Shown: positions 1 through 9,410 of the stretch, piece by piece
Numbering within the stretch: position 1 is the first letter of the stretch
How the letters are laid out: every line of letters starts with the position of its first letter
Origin: Candidatus Pelagibacter communis
GTDB taxonomy: Bacteria; Pseudomonadota; Alphaproteobacteria; Pelagibacterales; Pelagibacteraceae
NCBI GenBank assembly: GCA_001180065.1
Contig: CVSM01000121.1
Coordinates: 1-42,935, forward strand
DNA length: 42,935 nt
Reading direction: 5' to 3'
Program-made: the position numbers and the translations under genes
Notes under the pieces: model-generated
What the model was told of the DNA's origin: nothing
The model's input: only the letters and a program-made list of their open reading frames with translations
The model's database searches: none

Positions 1-429
1 CCAGTCTCTTTGGCTATCGCTCAAGCAGCAAAAGAAACAGGGTGGGGTACTTCAAGATTTGCTCAAGAGGGAAATGCTTTGTTTGGCCAATGGACCTGGT
101 CAGGTGAGGGATTAAAACCCAAAGATTCTGAAAAAAATGAAGGTCATAAAGTTATGAAATTTAATGTTCTGCAGGCTTCAGTTAGAGCATATCAAAGAAA
201 TCTAAACACGCATTCTAGTTACAAAGATTTTAGACAAGAAAGAGCAAGATTAAGAGATGGTGGAAAACCTTTAGACAGTATCATTTTATCTGAATTTTTA
301 GACGAATATGCTGAGACTGGAAATGAATATGTTGAGGTTTTAAAAAAAATTATTAAACAAAATAATCTTCAAGATTTTGATGATGCAAAATTGTTACCCT
401 CAAGTATTGAGCTTGAGAGTTTAATTTAA
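1..429 (+). CDS. Bax-type glucosaminidase (N-terminally cut by window edge)
   Basis: The reading frame is open from the first base, so the true start lies upstream. The remaining residues contain the glucosaminidase-family (PF01832) signature 'AQAAKETGWGTSRFA' followed by 'GNALFGQW', which is typical of Bax-like N-acetylglucosaminidases that cut the glycan chains of peptidoglycan in the periplasm. The Glu in 'AKETGWG' is the expected catalytic acid of this family. The rest is a helical segment with 'SVRAYQRNLNTH', also usual for Bax homologues. The signal peptide, if any, is outside the window. The gene ends convergently with the polysaccharide deacetylase, the two stop codons overlapping by four bases (TTAA). 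Family assignment is good; the exact bond cleaved is inferred. Confidence 0.85.
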   Translation, partial: PVSLAIAQAAKETGWGTSRFAQEGNALFGQWTWSGEGLKPKDSEKNEGHKVMKFNVLQASVRAYQRNLNTHSSYKDFRQERARLRDGGKPLDSIILSEFLDEYAETGNEYVEVLKKIIKQNNLQDFDDAKLLPSSIELESLI

Positions 430-1487
430 TTTGTCACAACAGTGAATTGAGTACCAAACCATCTCCATTTACCGTTATCATTTAAAGAACAATTAATTCT
501 TCCTCTACGCGGTACAAATTTTTCATCCAGTTTAATATTCATAAAATTATTTTTAAAAGATAAATTTGTTTTTTTCCAATTACCACCATCATTAGAATAA
601 CATGTCATATTATTTAAATTCTTTTGGTCTTCAAAAAATTCAACTGTTATTGAGGGAGGGTTTGTTTTATCATTGATTTTTTTTTCTTCTGGTTTAATAG
701 ATTTGTATTCTAGTGGATTATAACTAATTACAGACTTAAATCTTTTTAAATCTCCATATTTTTCATTAATTGGAAATCTTGGAAGTTCAAATCTATCTTT
801 GTTCAAGTCTATAACACCAGAATGCTGACCGAAAGCTATCGTAAACTTATCTGAAATATAATCTTTCATAAATTTAGAATATTCCCCAAATGGATATGAA
901 AATATTGATGGAACATAGCCTAATTTTTCTTTAAAGATAATACTAGCCGTTTCTATGTCTTCTATAAAATCTTCGTGTGTCATATCAATTAAATATTCAT
1001 GTGTATGGGAGTGATGTCCAATAGTGCCTAACTCAGATTTTTCAATTTCTAGTATTTGATTCCATGTCATAAAACCATTTTTCCCTACTGGCTGCGTTGA
1101 TACAAATAAAATAAATGGTATATTATTTTTTCTTAAGTATGGCCATGCCTCGTCATAAAAAGATTTAAAAGCATCATCAATACTTACTAATATTTTTTTT
1201 TTATCTTTAACTTCATCAAATTCTTTTTCAAAAAGCTTAGGATCATAAAAATCATATCCTAAATCTTTTATCATTTGCATTTGCTCATCAAAAATGTTCA
1301 TTCTAATATTTGTAGAGGGATATTTATTTTCATTAAATCGATGATACATAATTGACAAAACTCCCTCATCTTTTGAATAATATTTACTATTGCTATTGTC
1401 TGCACTAGTATTCACAATAAAAAAAAATAAAAATATGAACAAACTTATTATAGATGCTGCAAATGATAGTATTTTTTTAATGATCAT
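426..1487 (-). CDS. Secreted polysaccharide deacetylase family protein (CE4-like)
   Basis: The 353-residue product begins with a classical signal peptide or anchor: 'MIIKKIL' then a hydrophobic run to about residue 26 and 'NTSA' at the cut region. A NodB-like deacetylase domain (PF01522) follows, with 'MYHRF' near residue 48, the metal/catalytic motif 'SIDDAF' at 102-107 (usually TFDD) and the metal-binding 'HHSHTH' at 158-163. These carry the Asp and two His residues expected for a metal-dependent amide hydrolase acting on peptidoglycan or another exported polysaccharide. Roughly the last 100 residues form an extra domain I cannot name. The start overlaps the first 53 bases of the divergent tsaB gene. 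A later start would remove the signal peptide, so I keep this one. Substrate is unknown. Confidence 0.82.
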   Translation of the reverse strand: MIIKKILSFAASIISLFIFLFFFIVNTSADNSNSKYYSKDEGVLSIMYHRFNENKYPSTNIRMNIFDEQMQMIKDLGYDFYDPKLFEKEFDEVKDKKKILVSIDDAFKSFYDEAWPYLRKNNIPFILFVSTQPVGKNGFMTWNQILEIEKSELGTIGHHSHTHEYLIDMTHEDFIEDIETASIIFKEKLGYVPSIFSYPFGEYSKFMKDYISDKFTIAFGQHSGVIDLNKDRFELPRFPINEKYGDLKRFKSVISYNPLEYKSIKPEEKKINDKTNPPSITVEFFEDQKNLNNMTCYSNDGGNWKKTNLSFKNNFMNIKLDEKFVPRRGRINCSLNDNGKWRWFGTQFTVVTN

Positions 1488-1821
1488 TAAGAATCATAAT
1501 ATTTATAATATTAGTCACGAAAATAGCAAAACTAATTATGAAAAACTAACAATTTTGATTTATGATTTTTTAAAATCTAAAGGTCTTAATTTAAAGGAAA
1601 TCGCATCACTTTACGTAAATAGAGGCCCTGGGAGTTTTGCTGGTATCAGAAATTCACTTTCTATTGTTAAAGCTATGCATTTCATCCAAAAAATTGACTA
1701 TTATTGTTATAGTTTAAAAGATTTTAAGGATGAAAATGACATAAAACATGAAAATATTCCCAATCTATGCGAAAAATTTAAAGTTAAAAAAAATTTGATT
1801 AATCCTATTTATTTGAGTTAA
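1435..1821 (+). CDS. tsaB: TsaB-like tRNA t6A biosynthesis protein, short form
   Basis: The first residues 'MNKLIIDAANDSIFL' and the motif 'RGPGSFAGIR' around residues 63-72 match the N-terminal ASKHA fold of TsaB (YeaZ), the partner that supports TsaD in making N6-threonylcarbamoyladenosine at position 37 of tRNAs. I chose the ATG at 1435 because it gives the canonical TsaB N-terminus; the frame is open further upstream to a possible TTG at 1390. The protein is only 128 residues, against about 230 in Escherichia coli TsaB, so nearly the whole second half is missing. It is followed nine bases later by fur, in the place where rimI often sits in other alphaproteobacteria. Identity is fairly sure; whether the short form is fully functional is not. 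Confidence 0.78.
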   Translation: MNKLIIDAANDSIFLMIIKNHNIYNISHENSKTNYEKLTILIYDFLKSKGLNLKEIASLYVNRGPGSFAGIRNSLSIVKAMHFIQKIDYYCYSLKDFKDENDIKHENIPNLCEKFKVKKNLINPIYLS

Positions 1822-1829
1822 AATTAATC

Positions 1830-2255
1830 ATGTCAGATACAATAGAGCAAAAATGTTTATCCAAAGGGGTTAAACTCACTGAACAAAGAAAAATTATCGC
1901 AAAAGTGATATCAGAGTCTAAAGAGGCGTACGGAAAGTCAGATCATCCTGATGTAGACGAATTATATAACAGAGTATCTAAAATTGATCCAAAGATTAGT
2001 ATTGCAACAGTATATAGAACTGTGAAACTTTTTGAAGAAGCAGGTATACTAGTTAAACATGACTTTAAAGCTGGTAAGGCTAGGTATGAAATTAATGATG
2101 ATCACAATCACTTAATTGATATTAAGACTGGAGAAATAATAGAGTTTGTTGATCAGGAAATAGAAAAGCTTCAAAAAAAAGTTGCAGAAAAATATGGTTA
2201 TACCTTAGTTGACCATAAGCTAGAACTTTATGGTGTAAAAAAAAAACCCCAGTAA
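1830..2255 (+). CDS. fur: Fur-family metalloregulator (Fur/Mur)
   Basis: This 141-residue DNA-binding protein has the Fur winged helix, including 'LTEQRKIIAKVI' and the recognition helix region 'ISIATVYRTVKLFEEAGIL', then the dimerisation domain with 'ARYEINDDHNHLIDIKTGEIIEF'. The H-N-H cluster retains the regulatory metal-ligand type of alphaproteobacterial Fur/Mur proteins. There is no CxxC structural zinc motif, as is usual in this class. It represses metal uptake genes when loaded with Fe(II) or Mn(II); which metal it senses cannot be read from sequence. The gene lies between tsaB and miaB, with one base separating its stop from the miaB ATG, a known alphaproteobacterial order. Confidence 0.88.
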   Translation: MSDTIEQKCLSKGVKLTEQRKIIAKVISESKEAYGKSDHPDVDELYNRVSKIDPKISIATVYRTVKLFEEAGILVKHDFKAGKARYEINDDHNHLIDIKTGEIIEFVDQEIEKLQKKVAEKYGYTLVDHKLELYGVKKKPQ

Positions 2256-2256
2256 A

Positions 2257-3582
2257 ATGAGTCGTAAAATATTTATAAAAACATTTGGTTGCCAAATGAA
2301 TGAATATGACTCAAATCGTATTTATGACTCTGTTAAAAAAATTGGTTACACCAAGACAGACCGATACGAAGATGCTAGTTGTTATCTTTTAAATACATGT
2401 CATATAAGAGATAAAGCTAAAGAGAAAGTGTATCATGAAATAGGTCGTGTAAAAAAAAGGTTTAGATCAAAAAAAAAGCCGTTAGTTATAATCACAGGGT
2501 GTGTAGCACAGGCTGAAAATCAAGAAATGCTAAAAAGGGAGCCTTATATTGATTTAGTAATAGGACCTCAAGCTTATCATAAAATAAATGATAAAATTTT
2601 AAATTACACAGAAAAACAAAAAATTGAAGAGACTGAATTTGATGCTGAAAGTAAATTTAATTACCTGAGTAGAATTAAAAATCAATCAAGTAGTTCATCC
2701 TCTTTTTTAACAGTTCAAGAAGGATGTGATAAATTTTGTCATTTCTGCGTAGTTCCTTTTACACGAGGACCAGAGTATTCAAGGCCTTTTGATCAAATTA
2801 TTAATGAGGCAAAAAATTTAGCTGATCAAGGAACAAAAGAATTAATACTTCTCGGTCAAAATGTTAACGCTTATAACAATGATGGTAAAAAACTATCACA
2901 CTTAATTTTAGAAATTGAAAAGATAAATCAAATTAAGCGTATCCGGTACACCACTTCACATCCAAAAGACATGACAGATGATTTGGTTGATGTGTATAAA
3001 AATACGGAAAAATTAATGCCTTTAGTTCATCTTCCAGTACAAAGTGGATCTAACAAGGTGCTTAATTTAATGAATAGAAAACATACAATTAAGGAATATT
3101 TAAATATATTTGAAAAATTGAAAAAGATTAATAAATCAATTGAGTTTTCCAGTGATTTTATTATTGGATATCCTGGCGAAAAAACAAAAGATTTTAATGA
3201 AACATTAGATTTAATTAGAGAAATTCAATTTATAAATTCTTATTCTTATATATTTAGTCCAAGACCAGGCACAGTTGCTGAAAATTTAAAATTGATTGAT
3301 AAAAAAATTTCTTTAAAAAGGTTAGAAAAAATTCAAAATGAATTATTCAAATATCAAATGGAAAAAAACAAATCATTAGAAAATAAGATAATAAAAGTCT
3401 TAATTGAGAATCAAACTAAAGACAAAACTAAACTTTTTGGGAGATCAGAATATATGATGCCAGTTATAATTAACGGTAATATTAATTGTGTAGGAAAAAT
3501 TTTGCCTATAAAAATAAATAAAAGTAATAGAAGTACATTATTTGGTGAAGTAATTAACACTTCAAATCAAAAGGTAGCATAA
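2257..3582 (+). CDS. miaB: tRNA-2-methylthio-N6-dimethylallyladenosine synthase MiaB
   Basis: The 441-residue protein is a radical-SAM methylthiotransferase that adds a methylthio group to i6A37 in tRNAs reading codons that start with U. The N-terminal MTTase domain starts 'KTFGCQMNEYDS' with Cys12 and continues with 'NTCHIRD' and 'TGCVAQ', the three cysteines of the auxiliary iron-sulfur cluster. The radical-SAM motif CxxxCxxC is 'CDKFCHFC' at residues 157-164. A C-terminal TRAM-like segment follows. Length and motif spacing are standard. It is followed four bases later by phoH, as in many proteobacteria. Confidence 0.96.
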   Translation: MSRKIFIKTFGCQMNEYDSNRIYDSVKKIGYTKTDRYEDASCYLLNTCHIRDKAKEKVYHEIGRVKKRFRSKKKPLVIITGCVAQAENQEMLKREPYIDLVIGPQAYHKINDKILNYTEKQKIEETEFDAESKFNYLSRIKNQSSSSSSFLTVQEGCDKFCHFCVVPFTRGPEYSRPFDQIINEAKNLADQGTKELILLGQNVNAYNNDGKKLSHLILEIEKINQIKRIRYTTSHPKDMTDDLVDVYKNTEKLMPLVHLPVQSGSNKVLNLMNRKHTIKEYLNIFEKLKKINKSIEFSSDFIIGYPGEKTKDFNETLDLIREIQFINSYSYIFSPRPGTVAENLKLIDKKISLKRLEKIQNELFKYQMEKNKSLENKIIKVLIENQTKDKTKLFGRSEYMMPVIINGNINCVGKILPIKINKSNRSTLFGEVINTSNQKVA

Positions 3583-3585
3583 AAA

Positions 3586-4581
3586 TTGAGTGGTTTAATA
3601 AAAAAAAATATCAATTCTTCTTTAAAATTTGTTTATTCAGAAAATAATTCTATAAGCGTTATCTTTCATGATAATGAGCTACTTATGGGTGTGGCTGGAG
3701 AATTTAATAAAAATTTAAAGGAATTAGAAAGCATTACCAAATCAAGTATTTATTCAAGAGGTAACTCAATACTTATCAAATCAGACATAAAAAAAAATGA
3801 GTTAGTTAAAAACGCAATTCAATTTTTGGCAAATCAATTTATAAATAATGGCACTATAGAAAATAAAGATATAGTTTCATCTGTTGATAATTTTATGATT
3901 AATGAAAAAGTGAAAAATAATAATGTTACAGATATTATCAAAACACCCAAAAAATCTATCATTCCAAGATCTGAGAAACAAAAAAGTTATGTGCGAGCTT
4001 TGAGACAAAGCGATATTATAATTTCAGCAGGACCGGCAGGGACAGGGAAAACTTTTTTAGCAGTAGCAGTTGGTCTTACAATGTTGTTAGAAAAAAAAAT
4101 TGAAAGAATAATATTATCAAGACCAGCTGTAGAAGCTGGTGAGCGCCTTGGTTTTTTGCCTGGAGATATGAAAGAAAAAGTAGACCCATATTTAAGACCT
4201 TTGTATGATTCTCTATACGATCTTTTTGATTTTGAAAAAATTCAACGAATGATAGAAATTGGAGATATTGAAATCGCACCACTTGCATTTATGAGAGGTA
4301 GAACATTAAAGAACTCTTTTGCTATTTTAGATGAAGCTCAAAATGCAACAGATACACAAATAAAGATGTTTCTCACTCGTATTGGCGAAAACTCCAAAAT
4401 AGTTGTTAATGGAGATCCATCACAGATAGATTTGCCTAATAAAAACTTGTCAGGCTTAGTAAGATCAAAACAACTATTAGGTCATTTGAATGAAATAGCA
4501 GTAATTGATTTTGATCATTCAGATGTAGTTAGACATCCGCTTGTTTCAAAAATTGTAAAAGCTTATTCAAATAATGATTAA
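3586..4581 (+). CDS. PhoH family ATPase (YbeZ)
   Basis: This 331-residue P-loop protein has the Walker A motif 'GPAGTGKT' at residues 149-156, the PhoH signature 'SRPAVEAGERLGFLPGD' downstream, and the Walker B-like 'FAILDEAQN'. An N-terminal KH-like domain of about 80 residues precedes the ATPase domain. PhoH/YbeZ proteins are RNA-associated NTPases coupled with YbeY in ribosome or RNA maturation. The start is a TTG four bases after the miaB stop with no strong ribosome-binding site, suggesting translational coupling. The gene overlaps ybeY by eight bases. Confidence 0.93.
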   Translation: MSGLIKKNINSSLKFVYSENNSISVIFHDNELLMGVAGEFNKNLKELESITKSSIYSRGNSILIKSDIKKNELVKNAIQFLANQFINNGTIENKDIVSSVDNFMINEKVKNNNVTDIIKTPKKSIIPRSEKQKSYVRALRQSDIIISAGPAGTGKTFLAVAVGLTMLLEKKIERIILSRPAVEAGERLGFLPGDMKEKVDPYLRPLYDSLYDLFDFEKIQRMIEIGDIEIAPLAFMRGRTLKNSFAILDEAQNATDTQIKMFLTRIGENSKIVVNGDPSQIDLPNKNLSGLVRSKQLLGHLNEIAVIDFDHSDVVRHPLVSKIVKAYSNND

Positions 4582-5035
4582 TGTTGATGTCTTCTCAGAT
4601 GAGAGGGGCTGGTCTTCAAAATTAAAAAAAAAACAAATATTTTTTAATGAAGTTTGTAAGGCATTTCCTAAAAGATACAAATTTTCAAAAAAAAAAGTTA
4701 GTCTTTCTATTTTGCTGTCTAATAATAAAAAAATTAAAAAACTTAATAAAAATTTTAGAAATAAAAATAAACCTACAGATATTTTATCTTTTCCTACTAG
4801 TGAAAAAAATAAAATAAAAAAAAAAACTTATATAGGAGATATTATAATAAGTTATGATTTTTTAAATAAACCAAAAATGCAAAAAATTGAGATTTTTAGA
4901 GAAAAATTAATTAAAATATTTATTCATGGATTTCTTCATTTATTAAATTTTGATCATAAAAAAGATATAGATTACAAAAAAATGTTGAAAGAAGAAAAAC
5001 GAATTTTCAAATCAGTTATTTCTAAGATCAATTAA
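4574..5035 (+). CDS. ybeY: Endoribonuclease/rRNA maturation factor YbeY
   Basis: The 153-residue protein carries the UPF0054 zinc motif 'HGFLHLLNFDH' with His118, His122 and His128, preceded by the 'PTDILSFP' strand that is highly conserved in the family. YbeY is a metal-dependent RNase needed for 16S rRNA 3' end maturation and ribosome quality control. It overlaps the phoH stop by eight bases and is followed one base after its own stop by lnt. In Escherichia coli ybeX (corC) sits between ybeY and lnt; it is absent here. Confidence 0.93.
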   Translation: MINVDVFSDERGWSSKLKKKQIFFNEVCKAFPKRYKFSKKKVSLSILLSNNKKIKKLNKNFRNKNKPTDILSFPTSEKNKIKKKTYIGDIIISYDFLNKPKMQKIEIFREKLIKIFIHGFLHLLNFDHKKDIDYKKMLKEEKRIFKSVISKIN

Positions 5036-5036
5036 A

Positions 5037-6584
5037 TTGAAAACAAAACTTTATATAGAAATATTATTCTTAATTATTCTGGGAGCAGTAACCTCCTTAA
5101 GTTTACCTCCTTTAAATTTTTTTATAGTAAATTTTTTTACTTTTACTTCATTTTATTTATTTTTAGTAAAAAAATCTGAACAACATAAAAATTTTTTTAT
5201 TTTTTTTTTATACGGATGGTCATTCGGTTTTGGTTATTTTGTAACTAATTTATACTGGATATCGATCTCTCTAACATTTGATCAAAATTATAAATTTTTG
5301 ATCCCACTTACAGTATTTTTGATCCCCGCTTTTTTAGCAATATTTTATGGATTTGTTTCTTGTTTATTTAGAATATTTAAACCAAGATCTAAGGTTGTTT
5401 CTTTTTTGATTTTTTCATTAATTTTTGGTGCTATTGAATTTGTAAGAGGTTCTATACTAACAGGTTTCCCATGGAATTTAATTGCTTATAGTTTTTCAAA
5501 CTTTTTAGAATTTATTAGTATAATTTCAATACTTGGGACTTATGCCTTCAATCTATTTTGTATTTCTTTATTCACGATGCCATCAATTTTCTTAACATCT
5601 CACAAAAATAAAAAGAACTTAAGTATAGGAATCTTAACTTTAACAATAGCACTATCATTTTACGTATATGGCGTATTGTATAAAGCTAAATTTGATAAAA
5701 TAGCTGCTAAGACGAATGAATTTAAAATTAGAATAATTGGATCTAATATTAGTCTAGATAGATTTTACTTAGATGTAGATCCTGTTTCTGTAATTAAAGA
5801 ATTGATAAATGTAAGTAATCCAAATAATAAAGAAAAAATGATTTTCGTCTGGCCAGAGGGAATTCTTCCAAAAATTCCACAAGACGAATTAGTTGAGTAT
5901 AGTTCTTTGTTTGATAATAGATTTAATGAAAATCATTTACTTATAATTGGAACAAATAATTATTTAGACAACAATGGGACAAGAAAATATTTTAATACAT
6001 TATCAATTTACGATAATAAGTTAAGAGTACTTAATTCTTATAATAAGATTAATCTAGTACCGTTTGGAGAATTTTTACCACTTGAAAATTTATTAAGAAA
6101 GTTTGGTCTTAAATCACTTACTAATAATTATCATTCATTCACAAAAGGATCCAAAAGAAATATAATTAAAATTAGTAAGGATAATTTTTCTTTCAAAATT
6201 TTACCTCTTATATGCTACGAAATAATTTATTCTGGCAAACTATTTAACAATTCTGACTTTGATTTAATAGTTAATCTTTCGGAAGACGGATGGTTTGGTA
6301 AATCTCTTGGCCCAAAGCAACACTTTGATCATAGTATTTTTAGAGCTATAGAAAGTGGAAAATATATAATTCGTTCTTCAAATAATGGGATTGCAGGAAT
6401 AATAAATCCTTTAGGTTTTGTTGAGCAAAGAGTAAACTTTGGCAAATCAGGATATATAGATTTTAAAGCAATGAAAAAAATACAACCAACGATATTTTCT
6501 TTATATGGAAATAAAATTTTTTTATTAGTAATTTTAATGTATATTGTTATGATATTTTTATTTAACAAAATTAAACATGAGTAA
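5037..6584 (+). CDS. lnt: Apolipoprotein N-acyltransferase
   Basis: The 515-residue inner-membrane enzyme adds the third acyl chain to the N-terminal cysteine of lipoproteins. Several hydrophobic segments occupy roughly the first 210 residues, followed by a periplasmic nitrilase domain and a last membrane helix near residues 490-510. The catalytic triad is visible as Glu274 in 'WPEGI', Lys337 in '[11 protein letters not shown]' and Cys393 in 'LICYE'. The start is a TTG one base after the ybeY stop, so translation is probably coupled. The 3' end overlaps metK by eight bases. The small lipoprotein at 34793 is one likely substrate. Confidence 0.94.
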   Translation: MKTKLYIEILFLIILGAVTSLSLPPLNFFIVNFFTFTSFYLFLVKKSEQHKNFFIFFLYGWSFGFGYFVTNLYWISISLTFDQNYKFLIPLTVFLIPAFLAIFYGFVSCLFRIFKPRSKVVSFLIFSLIFGAIEFVRGSILTGFPWNLIAYSFSNFLEFISIISILGTYAFNLFCISLFTMPSIFLTSHKNKKNLSIGILTLTIALSFYVYGVLYKAKFDKIAAKTNEFKIRIIGSNISLDRFYLDVDPVSVIKELINVSNPNNKEKMIFVWPEGILPKIPQDELVEYSSLFDNRFNENHLLIIGTNNYLDNNGTRKYFNTLSIYDNKLRVLNSYNKINLVPFGEFLPLENLLRKFGLKSLTNNYHSFTKGSKRNIIKISKDNFSFKILPLICYEIIYSGKLFNNSDFDLIVNLSEDGWFGKSLGPKQHFDHSIFRAIESGKYIIRSSNNGIAGIINPLGFVEQRVNFGKSGYIDFKAMKKIQPTIFSLYGNKIFLLVILMYIVMIFLFNKIKHE

Positions 6585-7743
6585 TCTTAAAAATTATCTT
6601 TTCACAAGTGAATCAGTTTCTGAAGGACATCCAGATAAAGTATGTGATAGAATTTCAGATATGGTTGTTGATACATACTTAGGTATGGAGCCACAAGCTA
6701 GAGTAGCTTGCGAGACTTTAACAACTACAAATAAAGTTGTATTGGCTGGAGAGACAAGAGGACCTGATATTAATAAAGAAGAATTAATTAATAAAGTTAG
6801 AGATTGTATTAAGGATATTGGTTATGACCAAGATGGTTTTACGTGGAGAGACGCAACTAAAATTGAAAGTCATTTACATTCTCAATCAACTGATATTGCT
6901 ATGGGAGTAGACTCATCAGGTAATAAAGATGAGGGTGCTGGGGACCAAGGAATAATGTTTGGATACGCTTGTAAAGAGACAGAGGCATTAATGCCTGCTC
7001 CAATACATTATTCTCACAAAATTCTTAGATTGATGGCTCAGGATAGAAAATCTGGAAATCTTAACGGAATAGAACCAGATTCCAAGAGCCAGATTACTAT
7101 TGAATATAAAGATGGTAAACCATCAGCTGTAAAATCAGTAGTCATTTCCACACAACATTCTAAAGATATCAATTTGGCAAAAGTAAAAGAACTTTGTATG
7201 CCATACATTGAAAGATCTATTCCAAAAAATTTATTAGGAAATTTAGATGAAAATGAAATTTATATTAATCCCACTGGAAATTTTGTAATTGGTGGTCCAG
7301 ATGGAGATAGTGGTTTGACTGGTAGAAAAATTATTGTCGATACATACGGAGGTGCAGCACCTCATGGTGGAGGAGCTTTTTCAGGAAAAGATCCAACAAA
7401 AGTAGATAGATCAGCCGCATATGCTTCGAGATATGTTGCAAAAAATATTGTAGCATCTGGGATTGCTGATAAATGTTTAATTCAATTAGCTTATGCTATC
7501 GGTGTTTCTAAACCTTTGTCAATTTATGTAGACTTATTTTCTAATGATGAGGAAAAAAATAGGCATGTTGAAAAGTTAATAGGTGAAAATTTTGATTTAA
7601 GCCCCAGAGGCATTAGAGAAATGCTAGGTTTAAACAAAGCGATATATCAAAAAACAGCTGCATATGGTCATTTTGGAAGAGAACCAGAGTCTGATGGCTC
7701 ATTTTCATGGGAAAAAACTGATAAATCTGGGGTCTTCAAATAA
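6577..7743 (+). CDS. metK: S-adenosylmethionine synthetase
   Basis: The 388-residue enzyme makes S-adenosylmethionine from methionine and ATP. Visible signatures are '[14 protein letters not shown]' near the start, '[12 protein letters not shown]' (ATP/methionine binding) and the P-loop-like '[16 protein letters not shown]'. Length is normal. It overlaps the end of lnt by eight bases, so there is no room for a SAM riboswitch directly in front and it must be transcribed from upstream. It supplies the cofactor used by MiaB and UbiE, both encoded in this window. A hairpin/T-run follows before nusA. Confidence 0.97.
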   Translation: MSNLKNYLFTSESVSEGHPDKVCDRISDMVVDTYLGMEPQARVACETLTTTNKVVLAGETRGPDINKEELINKVRDCIKDIGYDQDGFTWRDATKIESHLHSQSTDIAMGVDSSGNKDEGAGDQGIMFGYACKETEALMPAPIHYSHKILRLMAQDRKSGNLNGIEPDSKSQITIEYKDGKPSAVKSVVISTQHSKDINLAKVKELCMPYIERSIPKNLLGNLDENEIYINPTGNFVIGGPDGDSGLTGRKIIVDTYGGAAPHGGGAFSGKDPTKVDRSAAYASRYVAKNIVASGIADKCLIQLAYAIGVSKPLSIYVDLFSNDEEKNRHVEKLIGENFDLSPRGIREMLGLNKAIYQKTAAYGHFGREPESDGSFSWEKTDKSGVFK

Positions 7744-7753
7744 TCGATAAAAG

Positions 7754-7781
7754 TTGAAAATGTAAAAAAAATACTTATATT
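7754..7781 (+). promoter_or_regulatory. Possible sigma-70-like promoter for the nusA operon
   Basis: TTGAAA at 7754-7759 and TATATT at 7776-7781 are separated by 16 bases in the only sizeable gap (103 bases) between metK and nusA. A transcript from here would begin around 7788, just before the hairpin at 7803. In such AT-rich DNA chance matches are common, so this is a weak call. Confidence 0.3.
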
Positions 7782-7802
7782 TCAGATACATTGTTAAATT
7801 TT

Positions 7803-7830
7803 AAAAATGGGCTTTGGCCCATTTTTTTTT
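7803..7830 (+). terminator. Hairpin plus T-run between metK and nusA (terminator or attenuator)
   Basis: The stem AAAAATGGGC (7803-7812) pairs with GCCCATTTTT (7817-7826) around a four-base TTTG loop, and the T-run continues to 7830. This is the standard shape of a Rho-independent terminator. It sits 17 bases before the nusA ATG. It could end the metK transcript or act as an attenuator of the nusA operon if transcription starts at 7754-7788. NusA itself modulates hairpin termination, so autoregulation is possible but not shown. Confidence 0.75.
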
Positions 7831-7846
7831 GGGTCAAACAAAAATT

Positions 7847-9400
7847 ATGTTAAATAAAAGAGCAGACAAATTAGAGTTATTAAGAATTGCTGAGGCCGTA
7901 GCGTTAGAAAAATCTATTGATAAAGAACTTATAATCAATTCAATGGAAACAGGAATTGCAAAAGCAGCTAAATCAAAATTTGGTCAAGAAAACGATATCA
8001 AAGTAGAGATTAATCGAGAAAATGGAAACATAGAAATTTTTAGAAAATTAGTTATTTCAGAAAATCCAGAAAATTCTAATACTGAAATAAAACTAGAAGA
8101 TGCAATTAATTTGAATGAAAATAATAAAGGTAAGAATATTGGTGATGAAATTTTACAACCTTTACCATCTTTTGATTTTGGAAGAATTGCAGCACAAACT
8201 GCAAAACAGGTAATAAGCTTTAATGTTCGAGAAGCTGAAAGAGAGAGGCAATATAATGATTTTATTGATAAAAAAGATTCAATCTTAAGCGGGATCGTAA
8301 AAAGACTAGAATTTGGAAATGTAATAGTTGATCTTGGAAGAACAGAAGCTATCATTCAAAAAAATGAGTTAATACCTAGAGAAAACATCAAAGCAGGTGA
8401 TAGAATTAAAGCTTATTGCTATGATGTAAAAAGAGAACCAAGAGGGCAGCAAATTTTCCTTTCTAGAGCACATCCTAAATTTATGGAAAAACTTTTTGTT
8501 CAAGAAGTTCCTGAAATTTATGATGGACTAATAGAAATAAAATCTTCATCTAGAGATCCTGGTAGTAGAGCAAAAATTTGTGTTAAGGCAGTGGATACAT
8601 CACTTGATCCAGTTGGTGCTTGTGTAGGTATGAGAGGTTCGAGAGTTCAAGCAGTAGTAAATGAGTTGCAAGGTGAAAAAATTGATATTGTAAACTGGTC
8701 AGAAGACCCGGCAATACTAGTTTCAAACGCTTTATCACCAGCAGAAGTTCAAAGAGTAAATGTAGATTCAGATAGAAAAAAACTGGATGTTATACTTTCA
8801 GAAGAAAACTTAAGTAAAGCAATAGGTAGAAGAGGTCAAAATGTTAGATTAGCCACAAAATTGATAAATTACGAGATTAACATAATGACTGATCAAGAAG
8901 ACTCAGAAAGAAGACAATTGGAATTTAAAGAAAAAACAGACAACTTTGTTAAAAATTTAGAATTAGACGAGACACTCGGACAGTTGTTAGTTGCTGAAGG
9001 TTTTTCAACTATAGACGATATTAAAGATAGCCAACCAGAAAATTTAACAAAAATTGAAGGTATTGAGGAAGAAACTGCCTTGGCTTTAATAGAAAGGGCG
9101 AAGGAATTTTATGAAAAAGATCAACAAGATATCTCTCAGAGAATAAAAGATCTGGGGCTCGCAGATGATCTAATAAACTTGAAAGGTTTAACTCCAGGCA
9201 TGTTAGTTACTTTAGGGGAACAAAAGATACTTAATCTCTCTGATTTTGCTGATTTAGCATCAGATGAATTAACTGGTGGATACGATGTTGTTAAGGGAGA
9301 AAGAATTAAGATACAAGGTTTTCTAGAAGATTTTGCGTTATCAAAAACAGAAGCAGATGATTTAATTATGTCAGCAAGAAACATTATTTATAAAGATTAA
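7847..9400 (+). CDS. nusA: Transcription termination/antitermination factor NusA
   Basis: NusA binds RNA polymerase and nascent RNA to control pausing, termination and rRNA antitermination. The ATG at 7847 gives 517 residues and the usual N-terminus; an in-frame TTG at 7814 lies inside the hairpin and is unlikely. Domains in order are an N-terminal polymerase-binding domain, an S1 domain from about residue 145 ('SGIVKRLEFGNVIVDLG'), tandem KH domains with 'GACVGMRGSRVQAV' near 257 and 'AIGRRGQNVRLA' near 324, and C-terminal helix-hairpin-helix repeats. rimP, normally just upstream, and ylxR, normally just downstream, are both absent. infB follows ten bases later. Confidence 0.96.
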   Translation: MLNKRADKLELLRIAEAVALEKSIDKELIINSMETGIAKAAKSKFGQENDIKVEINRENGNIEIFRKLVISENPENSNTEIKLEDAINLNENNKGKNIGDEILQPLPSFDFGRIAAQTAKQVISFNVREAERERQYNDFIDKKDSILSGIVKRLEFGNVIVDLGRTEAIIQKNELIPRENIKAGDRIKAYCYDVKREPRGQQIFLSRAHPKFMEKLFVQEVPEIYDGLIEIKSSSRDPGSRAKICVKAVDTSLDPVGACVGMRGSRVQAVVNELQGEKIDIVNWSEDPAILVSNALSPAEVQRVNVDSDRKKLDVILSEENLSKAIGRRGQNVRLATKLINYEINIMTDQEDSERRQLEFKEKTDNFVKNLELDETLGQLLVAEGFSTIDDIKDSQPENLTKIEGIEEETALALIERAKEFYEKDQQDISQRIKDLGLADDLINLKGLTPGMLVTLGEQKILNLSDFADLASDELTGGYDVVKGERIKIQGFLEDFALSKTEADDLIMSARNIIYKD

Positions 9401-9410
9401 AGGATGAAAA

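Noticed and set aside
4076-4288. Antisense open frames over phoH, nusA, infB, ubiB and argH
   Set aside because: They lie opposite well-conserved genes, have no recognisable domains or ribosome-binding sites, and are expected by chance.
6500-6576. SAM riboswitch before metK
   Set aside because: metK starts inside lnt with an eight-base overlap and the preceding bases are lnt coding sequence, leaving no leader for an aptamer.
7814-7846. Upstream TTG start for nusA
   Set aside because: It lies inside the hairpin and T-run, and the added residues do not match NusA N-termini; the ATG at 7847 does.
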